Source: Bin76 sp963665765
GTDB lineage: Bacteria > Actinomycetota > Acidimicrobiia > Spongiisociales > ZC4RG35
DNA length: 64,000 bases
Assembly (NCBI GenBank): GCA_963665765.1
Contig: OY762464.1
Location: 434,001 to 498,000, forward strand
Reading direction: 5' to 3'
The notes under the pieces were generated by a model. The model saw only the letters and a program-made list of their open reading frames with translations. It made no database searches and was not told the DNA's origin. Every line of letters starts with the position of its first letter. Position 1 is the first letter of the stretch. The position numbers were made by a program, and so were the translations under genes. Positions 48,713 through 56,059 of the stretch are shown in pieces.

Positions 48713-49843
48713 TCACAATCCGGCCATGACCAGGGCCATCGGATAGAAAACCACCAAAACCACCCCGGCCAACCGGCTTTGGGACCATCGCGAGAACACC
48801 GCGTCCCCTTTGGCCAGTGCGGTCCCCATCGCCTGGGATCCACGGTTGCTGCTGCGGAAGGGTCGCATCCGATCGAAGCCGCGGAGACCGTTGGCTATCC
48901 CGCCGGCCACCACTGCGGTGGCCATCATCCACAAAAAACTGATCCGGAAATTACCGGTGAACACCCCATCGCCCACCAGCCCCGCGATTCCCCCCACCGC
49001 CAGGGCATTGAACAGATTGGAGCCGAGCACATTGCCTATCACCAACTCGGTGCTTCCGTGCCGGGCGGCGGCGATGGCCGTGGCCAACTCGGGAAGAGAG
49101 GTTCCCAGAGCCACGATGGTCAGGCCGACCAGCCCTCCGGAAATGTTCAGCCGGTCGGCTATGCCGGTGGCCCCGTCCACCAACCGGTCGGCCCCCCACA
49201 AGGTGAGAGCCAAAGAAACCAGCGCCATAACAAGTTCCTTCCAAAACGTAAGGCGCATGCGAAGCCCGAGTCCCAAAAGATTCAGAGAGGTCGCAACTTT
49301 CGTTTTCTCCACCCACGCCCCGATTTCGGCGGAATGGGCCGAACCCCTCTCCCCCGAAGGATTCCCGGCCGTTTTCTCATCGATCGGGTTCAGATCCCGG
49401 GACCATCGCACCAGCAAGGTCAACGCCACCACCATGCCGGCCGCCAGCACCACTCCGTTCCAGCGGGACAGTGCGTTGTTCCAGGAAAGAACCACCAGGG
49501 CAAAGCACCCCATCAACATGGTCAGCCACTCCCGTCGCAAGTCGGCGCCCACGTTTTTCAGGGGGGTGATCAACAGGGAGACGCCCAGCACCAAGGAAAG
49601 ATTGGCGATGTTGGATCCCACAATGTTGCCGGCGGCCAGATCGAGCCCATTCGGACGGGCCGCCGCCAGCCCTGAGATGAGCATCTCCGGAAGGGAAGTG
49701 CCCAACCCAACCACCACCGCCCCGATCAGAACGGTGGACATCCCCCAAAGGTGGGCCAGCCGCTCCGCCGAGGTGACCAGCCGCTCCGCTCCCAAAATCA
49801 ACACCGCCATCCCGACCACCACCCAGATCACATCGACCATCAT
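48713..49843 (-). CDS. Calcium/sodium antiporter (CaCA family, YrbG-like)
   Basis: A 376-residue membrane exchanger with two inverted alpha-repeats: GLGTSLPEMLISGLAAARP with GNIVGSNIANLSLVLG, and ALGTSLPELATAIAAARHG with GNVLGSNLFNALAVGG. About ten hydrophobic helices, with a soluble loop between the halves. It lies 30 bases downstream of the MTHFR-like gene, so read-through from the corrinoid operon is possible; a sodium link to betaine uptake would be speculation. Confidence 0.9.
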   Translation of the reverse strand: MMVDVIWVVVGMAVLILGAERLVTSAERLAHLWGMSTVLIGAVVVGLGTSLPEMLISGLAAARPNGLDLAAGNIVGSNIANLSLVLGVSLLITPLKNVGADLRREWLTMLMGCFALVVLSWNNALSRWNGVVLAAGMVVALTLLVRWSRDLNPIDEKTAGNPSGERGSAHSAEIGAWVEKTKVATSLNLLGLGLRMRLTFWKELVMALVSLALTLWGADRLVDGATGIADRLNISGGLVGLTIVALGTSLPELATAIAAARHGSTELVIGNVLGSNLFNALAVGGIAGLVGDGVFTGNFRISFLWMMATAVVAGGIANGLRGFDRMRPFRSSNRGSQAMGTALAKGDAVFSRWSQSRLAGVVLVVFYPMALVMAGL

Positions 49844-49872
49844 CGGAACACCCCCTTACTCCAACCCGAACA

Positions 49873-50748
49873 CTATCGGGTCAATGCTTGCAGGTAATCC
49901 CGCCGCCAAGTTTCGGTGGCCTCGCAACGGTTGAAGGTGTAGACATGCAAACCATCGATCGCCAACCCCGGATCCGACAGGCTGTCCCCCAGGTCTTCCA
50001 ACAACTCACCCGGATCGTATCCTCCGGGCCCCAGCAGCTTGGTGACCACCCGGGCGTTCTTGGACAGAAACCTCATCGAATCCCCCACTCCGATCCGGGC
50101 CGAGATCTGCAGCAGCTTCAGCCGACCACCCACCCCCGGCACCCCGAGCATGGCGGGCAGTCGGATGCCGCGGCGCCGGGCATTGCCAAGAAAAGAACGG
50201 ATGGCGCCCGCGTCGAAACACATCTGCGTGGCCAAGTGGTGGGCGTAGGGCTGCTTGTCCACCAGGGCCTGCTCGAGCTTGGCCTCGGGAATCGAGGGAT
50301 GCCCCTCCGGGTAGGCGGGGATGCCCACCTCTTCGAAGGGATGCCCGATCTGCTCCATGGCCCGGAGCAGCGAGACGCCGTCGAAGAACTCGCCGGGATG
50401 GAGATGATCGCCCCCCACCACAAAGGCGCGGCGGAGACCCAGGTCCCCGGCCCGCGCCAGGATGGACTCGAGATGAGCCCGGTCCCGGTGCAGGCGAGCC
50501 GACAGATGCGGCGTGACGTCGAAACCAGCCTCGGACAGTTCGGCGGCCAGATCCAAAGTGGCTTCCATCCCCTTGTTGGGAGAGGCGGTGACGGTGACCA
50601 CTGCGCCGGGAGGCAAGAAGCGAGCCTGGGCGACCGCGTTCTTGAGGGGAATGATCTCAAAGCGCACCTTGCGGAGCACCGCAGTGATCGCCGCCCGGGT
50701 GGCCGGACCGAGGCTGTCCAGCCGTTCGGCGTAGTCAGATGACACCAT
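49873..50748 (-). CDS. Methylenetetrahydrofolate reductase-like protein
   Basis: A 291-residue FAD-type TIM-barrel protein related to MetF: IIPLKNAVAQARFLPPGAVV, AFVVGGDHLHPGEFFDG, VGIPAYPEGHPSIPEA (the family's AxYPExHP motif), and TQMCFDAGAIRSFLGNARRR. It interconverts methyl- and methylene-tetrahydrofolate. As the last gene of the corrinoid methyl-transfer operon, eight bases after the MttB-type gene, it would most likely oxidise the methyl-folate formed from betaine so the carbon can enter C1 metabolism. Direction of reaction is inferred. Confidence 0.85.
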   Translation of the reverse strand: MVSSDYAERLDSLGPATRAAITAVLRKVRFEIIPLKNAVAQARFLPPGAVVTVTASPNKGMEATLDLAAELSEAGFDVTPHLSARLHRDRAHLESILARAGDLGLRRAFVVGGDHLHPGEFFDGVSLLRAMEQIGHPFEEVGIPAYPEGHPSIPEAKLEQALVDKQPYAHHLATQMCFDAGAIRSFLGNARRRGIRLPAMLGVPGVGGRLKLLQISARIGVGDSMRFLSKNARVVTKLLGPGGYDPGELLEDLGDSLSDPGLAIDGLHVYTFNRCEATETWRRDYLQALTR

Positions 50749-50756
50749 CGGTACTC

Positions 50757-52289
50757 CTAGTACTCCGAATCGGGGTAGGTTTCTTTCTTCCTGGCGATAT
50801 ATTCGCGCAGCGCCTCATCCACCCCTTCGTCGATGGGAGGCGCCTGGTATTCCGCCAGGGCCTTCTTCCACAGGGAATTGGCTCGCTCCACTGCCCGCAA
50901 AGAGCCCTCTTCCGACCATTGTTCAAAGCTGTTGTTGTCGGCCGTGAACGACCGATAGAAAGCCGTTTCAAAATTGGCCAGCGTATGGGCAGACCCCAGA
51001 TGATGCTGGCCGGGGCCGGTCTCGATTATGGCCTCCAGCGCCTGCCCGTTCTCGGACAGATCGACCGCCGAGAACAATGCCTCGGCCATTCCACACTGGT
51101 CCAGGTCGAGCATGAATTTTTCGTATCCCATGGTCAGCCCCCCTTCCAGCCAACCCGCCGAATGCAGAACGAAATTGATTCCTGCCAGCAGAGTGGGCTG
51201 AAAAGTGGCCGCTGATTCGTAGGCGGCCTGGGCGTCGGGAACCTTCGATGCGGTCAGATTGCCCCCCGATCGGAAGGGCACTCCCAGTCGCCGGGCAAGC
51301 TGGGCCAGCACCAACAGGGTGAGGGTGGGTTCGGGAGTGCCGAAGGTCGGCGCGCCGGACTGCATGGAGAGCGAGGAGGCGAACGATCCGAAGATCACCG
51401 GCGCCCCCGGCTTCACCAACTGGGTGTAGGCCAACGCCACCAGCGCTTCCGCCAGAGTCTGAGCGGCCACTCCCGCCACGGTCACCGGCGCCATGGCCCC
51501 CGCCAGGATAAAGGGGGTGATGATGGCTGCCTGGTTGCGCCGGGCGTACTCCCGCGCCGATCCCAACATCGCCTTGTCCCAGGTGAGGGGCGAGTTGGCG
51601 TTGCACAGGCCGATGATCACCGTGTTTTCTTCCAAGAACTTCTCCCCGAACACCAAAGCGGCCATCTCCACCGAGTCGGCCGCCCGGTGAGGAGCGGTGA
51701 CGGAGCCCATCAGTGGCTTGTCGGACCATCGGAAGTGGGCGTAAACCATGTCGAGGTGGCGCTTCGGAATGGGGACATCCACCGGCTCGCACAATGTCCC
51801 TCCGGAGTGGTGCAGGTAGGGAGTCAGATAGGCCAGCTTCACGAAGTTACGGAAGTCCTCCAGGGTTGCGTAGCGTCGTCCGCCCTCCAGATCCCGGACA
51901 AAGGGAGAGCCGTAGGCAGGCGCCAGCACCATATGGTTGCCGCCGATCACCACCGACTTCTCAGCATTGCGAGCCACCTGGGTAAACATGGAGGGGGCGG
52001 TGGCGGTCACCAATTGGCGGCACAATCCCCGGGGAAATCGCACTCTCTGGCCGTCGACGTCGGCTCCGGCCTCCCGAAAGGTCTTCACCGCCCGTTCGTC
52101 GGTGATGTCCACCCCCACCCGTTCCAAGATGGTCTCGGCGTTCTTTTCTATGATCTCCAGTCCCTCGGTGCTGAGAATCTCGTAGGGAGGGAGTCTGCTG
52201 GTTAGGAACGATGACTTTCTGATCGCCCGGGCGGCCGCCCGGGCGGCTGCCCGGGCTTGGCGTCCTCCTGATCGTCTTCTCCTGGTCAT
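50757..52289 (-). CDS. MttB/MtgB-type corrinoid methyltransferase (candidate glycine betaine methyltransferase)
   Basis: A 510-residue member of the trimethylamine-methyltransferase (COG5598) superfamily. Landmarks are YEILSTEGLEIIEKNAETIL, GVDITDERAVKTFREAGADV, HHSGGTLCEPVDVPIPKRHL, IIGLCNANSPLTWDKAMLGS, GAPTFGTPEPTL and IETGPGQHHLGSAHTLANF. No in-frame TAG occurs, so it lacks the pyrrolysine of true MttB; non-pyrrolysine members such as MtgB demethylate glycine betaine. The ATG at 52289 overlaps the activator stop (ATGA). The first 25 residues are Arg/Ala-rich (MTRRRRSGGRQARAAARAAA). Family certain; glycine betaine as substrate is inferred from the locus. Confidence 0.85.
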   Translation of the reverse strand: MTRRRRSGGRQARAAARAAARAIRKSSFLTSRLPPYEILSTEGLEIIEKNAETILERVGVDITDERAVKTFREAGADVDGQRVRFPRGLCRQLVTATAPSMFTQVARNAEKSVVIGGNHMVLAPAYGSPFVRDLEGGRRYATLEDFRNFVKLAYLTPYLHHSGGTLCEPVDVPIPKRHLDMVYAHFRWSDKPLMGSVTAPHRAADSVEMAALVFGEKFLEENTVIIGLCNANSPLTWDKAMLGSAREYARRNQAAIITPFILAGAMAPVTVAGVAAQTLAEALVALAYTQLVKPGAPVIFGSFASSLSMQSGAPTFGTPEPTLTLLVLAQLARRLGVPFRSGGNLTASKVPDAQAAYESAATFQPTLLAGINFVLHSAGWLEGGLTMGYEKFMLDLDQCGMAEALFSAVDLSENGQALEAIIETGPGQHHLGSAHTLANFETAFYRSFTADNNSFEQWSEEGSLRAVERANSLWKKALAEYQAPPIDEGVDEALREYIARKKETYPDSEY

Positions 52290-54280
52290 GGCAGATTCTC
52301 CTTTGCTCGGCGAGATGCTCTTCGTCTGGTTCGGCGAGAGCCGCCCCGCATTTGGTCCGACTGCCGGCGGCGGGCGCCGGGAAACGACATGGCCGCCACA
52401 AAATGCTCCTGGAAGCGGGGCTCGATAGCGGTCTCGATCTTTTCGACTCTGCTGACAATGCTCTCGATCTCCCTGCGGCACTCTCCGCTGAGCAGCGACA
52501 TCAACGCTCCGGTTCCCGCCGCGTTGCCTGCCGAGGAAGCGCGGTGGGAATCGATGTCGGGAATCAAACCCAGGGCCATGGAATGGGAAGCGCTGAGGTG
52601 CGACCCGAAGGCGCCGGCCAGCCGGATCCGATCCACCCGCTCGGTTCCCAGATGATCCATCAGCAACCGAGCGCCCGCCAGCAGGGCTGCTTTGGCCAAC
52701 TGCACCGCCCGGATGTCGTTTTGCGTGATTTTCGCCACCGTTCCCCTGTCCCACAGGATATAAGAAAAGGTCCGGCCTTCTTTCACCACCCGGCGGGAAC
52801 GCGGCGAGGCCGCCCCGTCCATCCGACCGTCGGCCAGGATCACACCGGCCGCCGCCAATTCCGAAAGCGCCTCGATCACGCCCGATCCGCAGATTCCCGT
52901 GATCGGGGTCTCGGCCTCCAGTTCCGCGAACCCCGGCTCATCGGACCAGCGGTCCACCCCGATCACCCGCAGCCGGGGCTCCAGGCTGTCGGGATCGATC
53001 CGCACCCGCTCGATGGCGCCCGGGGCAGCCCTTTGACCCGAGGAAATCTGGGCGCCTTCCAAGGCCGGTCCGGTCGGACTGGAGGCGGCCAGCAACCGCT
53101 CCGAGTTCCCCAGGACTATTTCGGCGTTGGTTCCGACGTCACACAGCAAAACGATCTCTTCCGACTGGTGAGGACGTTCGGCGAGAATCATGGCGGCCGT
53201 GTCCGCGCCCACATGCCCTGCGATACAGGGAAGCAGATAGATGCGGGTGGCGTCCGCCAGCCGGATCCCGAGCGCCGCCGCCTCGATCTCCACCGCACTG
53301 TCCGTAGCCAGGGTGAAAGGGGCCTCCCCCAACGGGCGGACGTCCAATCCCAGGAACAGGTGATGCATGATGGGATTGCCCACCACCACCATCTCCAACA
53401 CCGCGCCCCGTTCCACACCCGCCGAATCGACCAGTGCCGAACACAATTGGTTGACCGCGTCACGCACCAGGGTGGTGAGGCGCCCGCCTCCGCCTTCGTT
53501 CAACGCGGCATAGGAAACCCGGCTCATGAGGTCTTCTCCCAACCGGACCTGGGGGTTCATCAATCCGTGGGAGGCCAGCACTTCGCCGGTGGTCAAATCG
53601 GCCAGATGGCCGGCTATGGTGGTCGATCCCACATCGATCGCCACCCCCGCCACCCTTTCCACAAATCCCGGCCACACTCCCACCACCGAGCGCCGGTCTC
53701 GCACCGCGGCGGTCAGCTTTCCTCCTTTTTCCCGGATGGCCTTCTGCAAGACTTGCAACGTTGCCGGCCGCACCTCCAAACCCGACAGTCCCCACTGCTC
53801 CTCCAAAGCCGTCAACAACCGTTGGGCGTCTCCCGGCGCATTCTCCAGGGATGGCGGGGTGGTGATGACGTAGTGAAGAGTCGTCACCGGGTCCAACCGG
53901 AGTTTTCCGACATCCACCTCTTTTCTTACCACCTGCCGGTGGGTTTGGCTCTCGGGCGGAACATCCACCAGCAGGTCCCCCACCACCCTGGCCATGCACC
54001 CCAGCCTCCGGTCGGCCGCCAATCCCCGACGTCGGCGGTACACCGACTCGGTCTCCGACCATTCGCTGAGCGCCTCCGGTCCCACCGTAATGCCATGTTT
54101 GGAGAACTCCCCGAAGATCGGGGTCATCTGGCAGCGGCCGCAGATTCCCCTCCCACCGCACAACGAAGCGAGATCCGCCCCCACCAGCCGGGCCGCCTCC
54201 AGCACCGTTGTGTCCCGCGGGACCCGTCCTCGGCGTCCCGAGGGCGTAAATATTATCTGAGGATCAGCCGGCTTGGCCAT
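52286..54280 (-). CDS. Reductive activator of corrinoid enzymes (RACE; 2Fe-2S plus ASKHA ATPase)
   Basis: A 664-residue protein that uses ATP and an Fe-S cluster to return inactive Co(II) to Co(I) in the corrinoid protein. The N-terminal ferredoxin domain has four cysteines (Cys41, Cys47, Cys50, Cys95; CGGRGICGRC), of the [2Fe-2S] type. A linker leads to a DUF4445 ASKHA domain from about residue 210: GVAIDVGSTTIAGHLADLTT, VGNPIMHHLFLGLD, CDVGTNAEIVLGN and ITGICGSGVIEALSELAAAG, later IRLAGAFGSHL. The last 30 residues are Arg-rich. Coupled to the methyltransferase gene by a four-base overlap. Confidence 0.9.
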   Translation of the reverse strand: MAKPADPQIIFTPSGRRGRVPRDTTVLEAARLVGADLASLCGGRGICGRCQMTPIFGEFSKHGITVGPEALSEWSETESVYRRRRGLAADRRLGCMARVVGDLLVDVPPESQTHRQVVRKEVDVGKLRLDPVTTLHYVITTPPSLENAPGDAQRLLTALEEQWGLSGLEVRPATLQVLQKAIREKGGKLTAAVRDRRSVVGVWPGFVERVAGVAIDVGSTTIAGHLADLTTGEVLASHGLMNPQVRLGEDLMSRVSYAALNEGGGGRLTTLVRDAVNQLCSALVDSAGVERGAVLEMVVVGNPIMHHLFLGLDVRPLGEAPFTLATDSAVEIEAAALGIRLADATRIYLLPCIAGHVGADTAAMILAERPHQSEEIVLLCDVGTNAEIVLGNSERLLAASSPTGPALEGAQISSGQRAAPGAIERVRIDPDSLEPRLRVIGVDRWSDEPGFAELEAETPITGICGSGVIEALSELAAAGVILADGRMDGAASPRSRRVVKEGRTFSYILWDRGTVAKITQNDIRAVQLAKAALLAGARLLMDHLGTERVDRIRLAGAFGSHLSASHSMALGLIPDIDSHRASSAGNAAGTGALMSLLSGECRREIESIVSRVEKIETAIEPRFQEHFVAAMSFPGARRRQSDQMRGGSRRTRRRASRRAKENLP

Positions 54281-54287
54281 CGGCCCC

Positions 54288-55187
54288 TCATCCGGATCGC
54301 CGACGACGGGCGCCCCGCCGGGCAGACCTCTTCTGGCCCGAAAAAGCGGGACGGTGAGCTCGGATCCATCGGGCGCATTCCCGATCGTTGGCCATCATCA
54401 CATCGGCGGCCATCACCGCGGTCCGCACCTCTTCGTGAAGCGGATTGGTGATCGCCGAAGTCAGCCCGGCGGAAATCGCCATGGCCAAAAAGGCCGAGTT
54501 GATCGCCACCCGGTTGGGGAGCCCGAAACTGACATTGGAAGCCCCGCAGGTGGAGTTGACCCCCAACTCATCTCGCAGCCGCCCCAGGATCTGAAACACC
54601 TGCCGTCCGGCCTGAGCCAGAGCCCCGATCGGCATCACCAAGGGATCGACCACCACATCCCGGGCGGGGATGCCATAATCAGACGCTCGGGAAACGATCC
54701 GGCGGGCCACCTCGAAACGAACATCAGGGTCCTCCGAAATCCCGGTCTCGTCGTTGGAGATGGCCACCACCGCCGCCCCGTGTTTGGCGACCAGGGGCAG
54801 AACCCGCTCCATCACCTCCTCCTCGCCGGTGACGGAATTGACCAGGGCCTTCCCCTGATACACCGCCAGTCCGGCCTCCAAAGCCTCCACTATCGAAGAG
54901 TCGATGGAGAGAGGAACATCGGTGAGCGACTGCACCAGCTGCACCGTTTCGGCCAAAATGGCGGGCTCATCCGCCAGCGGTATCCCGGCGTTGACATCCA
55001 GCATGTGGGCGCCGGCGGCCACCTGGGCCAAGGCGTCGGCCTCCACCCGACGGAAGTCCCCGGCTTTCATCTCCGCCGCCAAGAGTTTCCGTCCGGTCGG
55101 ATTGATCCGCTCCCCGATGATCGTGAACGGGCGATCCGGCCCTATCACCCACTCCCGGCCGGCCGAGGAGAGAACGGTTTCGGTCAT
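54288..55187 (-). CDS. Methyltetrahydrofolate:corrinoid methyltransferase (MtgA/AcsE-like)
   Basis: A 299-residue pterin-binding TIM-barrel protein: FTIIGERINPTGRKLLAAEM, GAHMLDVNAGIPLADEPAIL, VPLSIDSSIVEALEAGLAVY, NSVTGEEEVMERVLPLVAKH, and GASNVSFGLPNRVAINSAFL. These are landmarks of the MtgA, AcsE and MetH pterin domains, which pass methyl groups between methyl-folate and a corrinoid protein. In this operon it would accept the methyl group from methyl-Co. The last 20 residues are Arg-rich (KRSARRGARRRRSG). It lies 15 bases after the corrinoid gene and seven before the activator. Confidence 0.88.
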   Translation of the reverse strand: MTETVLSSAGREWVIGPDRPFTIIGERINPTGRKLLAAEMKAGDFRRVEADALAQVAAGAHMLDVNAGIPLADEPAILAETVQLVQSLTDVPLSIDSSIVEALEAGLAVYQGKALVNSVTGEEEVMERVLPLVAKHGAAVVAISNDETGISEDPDVRFEVARRIVSRASDYGIPARDVVVDPLVMPIGALAQAGRQVFQILGRLRDELGVNSTCGASNVSFGLPNRVAINSAFLAMAISAGLTSAITNPLHEEVRTAVMAADVMMANDRECARWIRAHRPAFSGQKRSARRGARRRRSG

Positions 55188-55202
55188 CCCCTCGGTCCGA
55201 TG

Positions 55203-55889
55203 CTAGGCATTGGCGCGTTGCTTGGCCACCAGGGTCTTGGCGGTCTCGGCGGCAATGGCCGCATCCCGGCAATAGGCGTCCGCGCCCACGGCCTCCCCGA
55301 ACTCTTCATTGAGGGGCGCCCCGCCCACCATCACGATGTATTCGTCTCTGATCTCCTGCTCTTTCAGCGCGTCGATCACCACCTTCATATAGGGCATGGT
55401 GGTGGTGAGGAGAGCCGACATGCCCAGGATGTCCGGCTCATGCTCCTCCAACGCCTCCAGGAATTCCTGGGCGTCGGTGTTGATGCCCAAGTCGAAGACT
55501 TCGAATCCGGCGCCCTCCAGCATCATTCCCACCAAGTTCTTGCCGATGTCATGAATGTCGCCCTTGACCGTTCCGATTACCACCTTGCCAACCGACTCCA
55601 CGCCCGAAGCCGAGAGAATGGGACGCAGGATCTCCATACCGGCCTTCATGGCCTTGGCGGCCAAAAGCACCTCGGGGACAAAAAGTATGCCGTCTCGGAA
55701 ATCGATGCCCACGACCCTCATCCCCTCCACCAAAGCATCGTTCAGCACCCTCTGAGCATTCCATGATCGGCTCAGTAGGATTTCGGTTCCCTCCGCAATT
55801 TCGTCGGCCAATCCGTCATAGAGATCGTCATGCATTTGATATACAAGTTCTTCGTCATCAAGGGCAGCCAGGTCAAGGTCGTCGATCAT
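55203..55889 (-). CDS. Corrinoid (B12-binding) methyl-carrier protein (MtgC/MttC-like)
   Basis: A 228-residue carrier with an N-terminal four-helix cap (about 10-95: IAEGTEILLSRSWNAQRVLN, DALVEGMRVVGIDFRDGILF) and a Rossmann B12 domain. The DxHxxG motif is GDIHDIGKNL (Asp111, His113, Gly116), His113 being the lower cobalt ligand, with MSALLTTTMPYMK and VGGAPLNEEFGEAVGADAYC further on. I chose ATG at 55889 because it follows an AGGAG site; an in-frame start 18 codons upstream has no support. It is the first gene of the five-gene methyl-transfer operon. Confidence 0.93.
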   Translation of the reverse strand: MIDDLDLAALDDEELVYQMHDDLYDGLADEIAEGTEILLSRSWNAQRVLNDALVEGMRVVGIDFRDGILFVPEVLLAAKAMKAGMEILRPILSASGVESVGKVVIGTVKGDIHDIGKNLVGMMLEGAGFEVFDLGINTDAQEFLEALEEHEPDILGMSALLTTTMPYMKVVIDALKEQEIRDEYIVMVGGAPLNEEFGEAVGADAYCRDAAIAAETAKTLVAKQRANA

Positions 55890-55951
55890 GGGGTTCTCCT
55901 GTGGCTTTGAGAAGGCAGAGGCCGATGGATTCCGAAAGGCCAACCGGCGAT

Positions 55952-56000
55952 GCTCAGTAAAATACTAAGCCTTCGTTAGCTAAATTTACACTTTAGCAAC
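55952..56000. promoter_or_regulatory. Two inverted repeats in the divergent promoter of the betaine demethylation genes
   Basis: The first repeat is GCTCAGTA / TACTAAGC (55952-55959 and 55963-55970, one mismatch, three-base loop). The second is GTTAGCTAAA / TTTAGCAAC (55975-55984 and 55992-56000, one-base bulge). Both lie in the 170-base gap between the corrinoid operon (start 55889, minus) and the dimethylglycine dehydrogenase gene (start 56060, plus), which is AT-rich here. A shared operator for a betaine-responsive regulator is a reasonable guess; no regulator gene is in the window. Confidence 0.5.
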
Positions 56001-56059
56001 CGGGCTCGCAACTACTGTAAGCCGCCCCGCCACTCAAACACCCGTATAGGGGGTAAAAC

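Noticed and set aside
50757..52289. Pyrrolysine-containing trimethylamine methyltransferase
   Set aside because: The frame is continuous without an in-frame TAG, so this is a non-pyrrolysine member of the family.
52352..54451. A 699-codon + strand frame opposite the activator gene
   Set aside because: Composition is a His/Arg/Pro/Gln-rich shadow of a GC-rich gene. The minus strand carries clear Fe-S and ATPase motifs.
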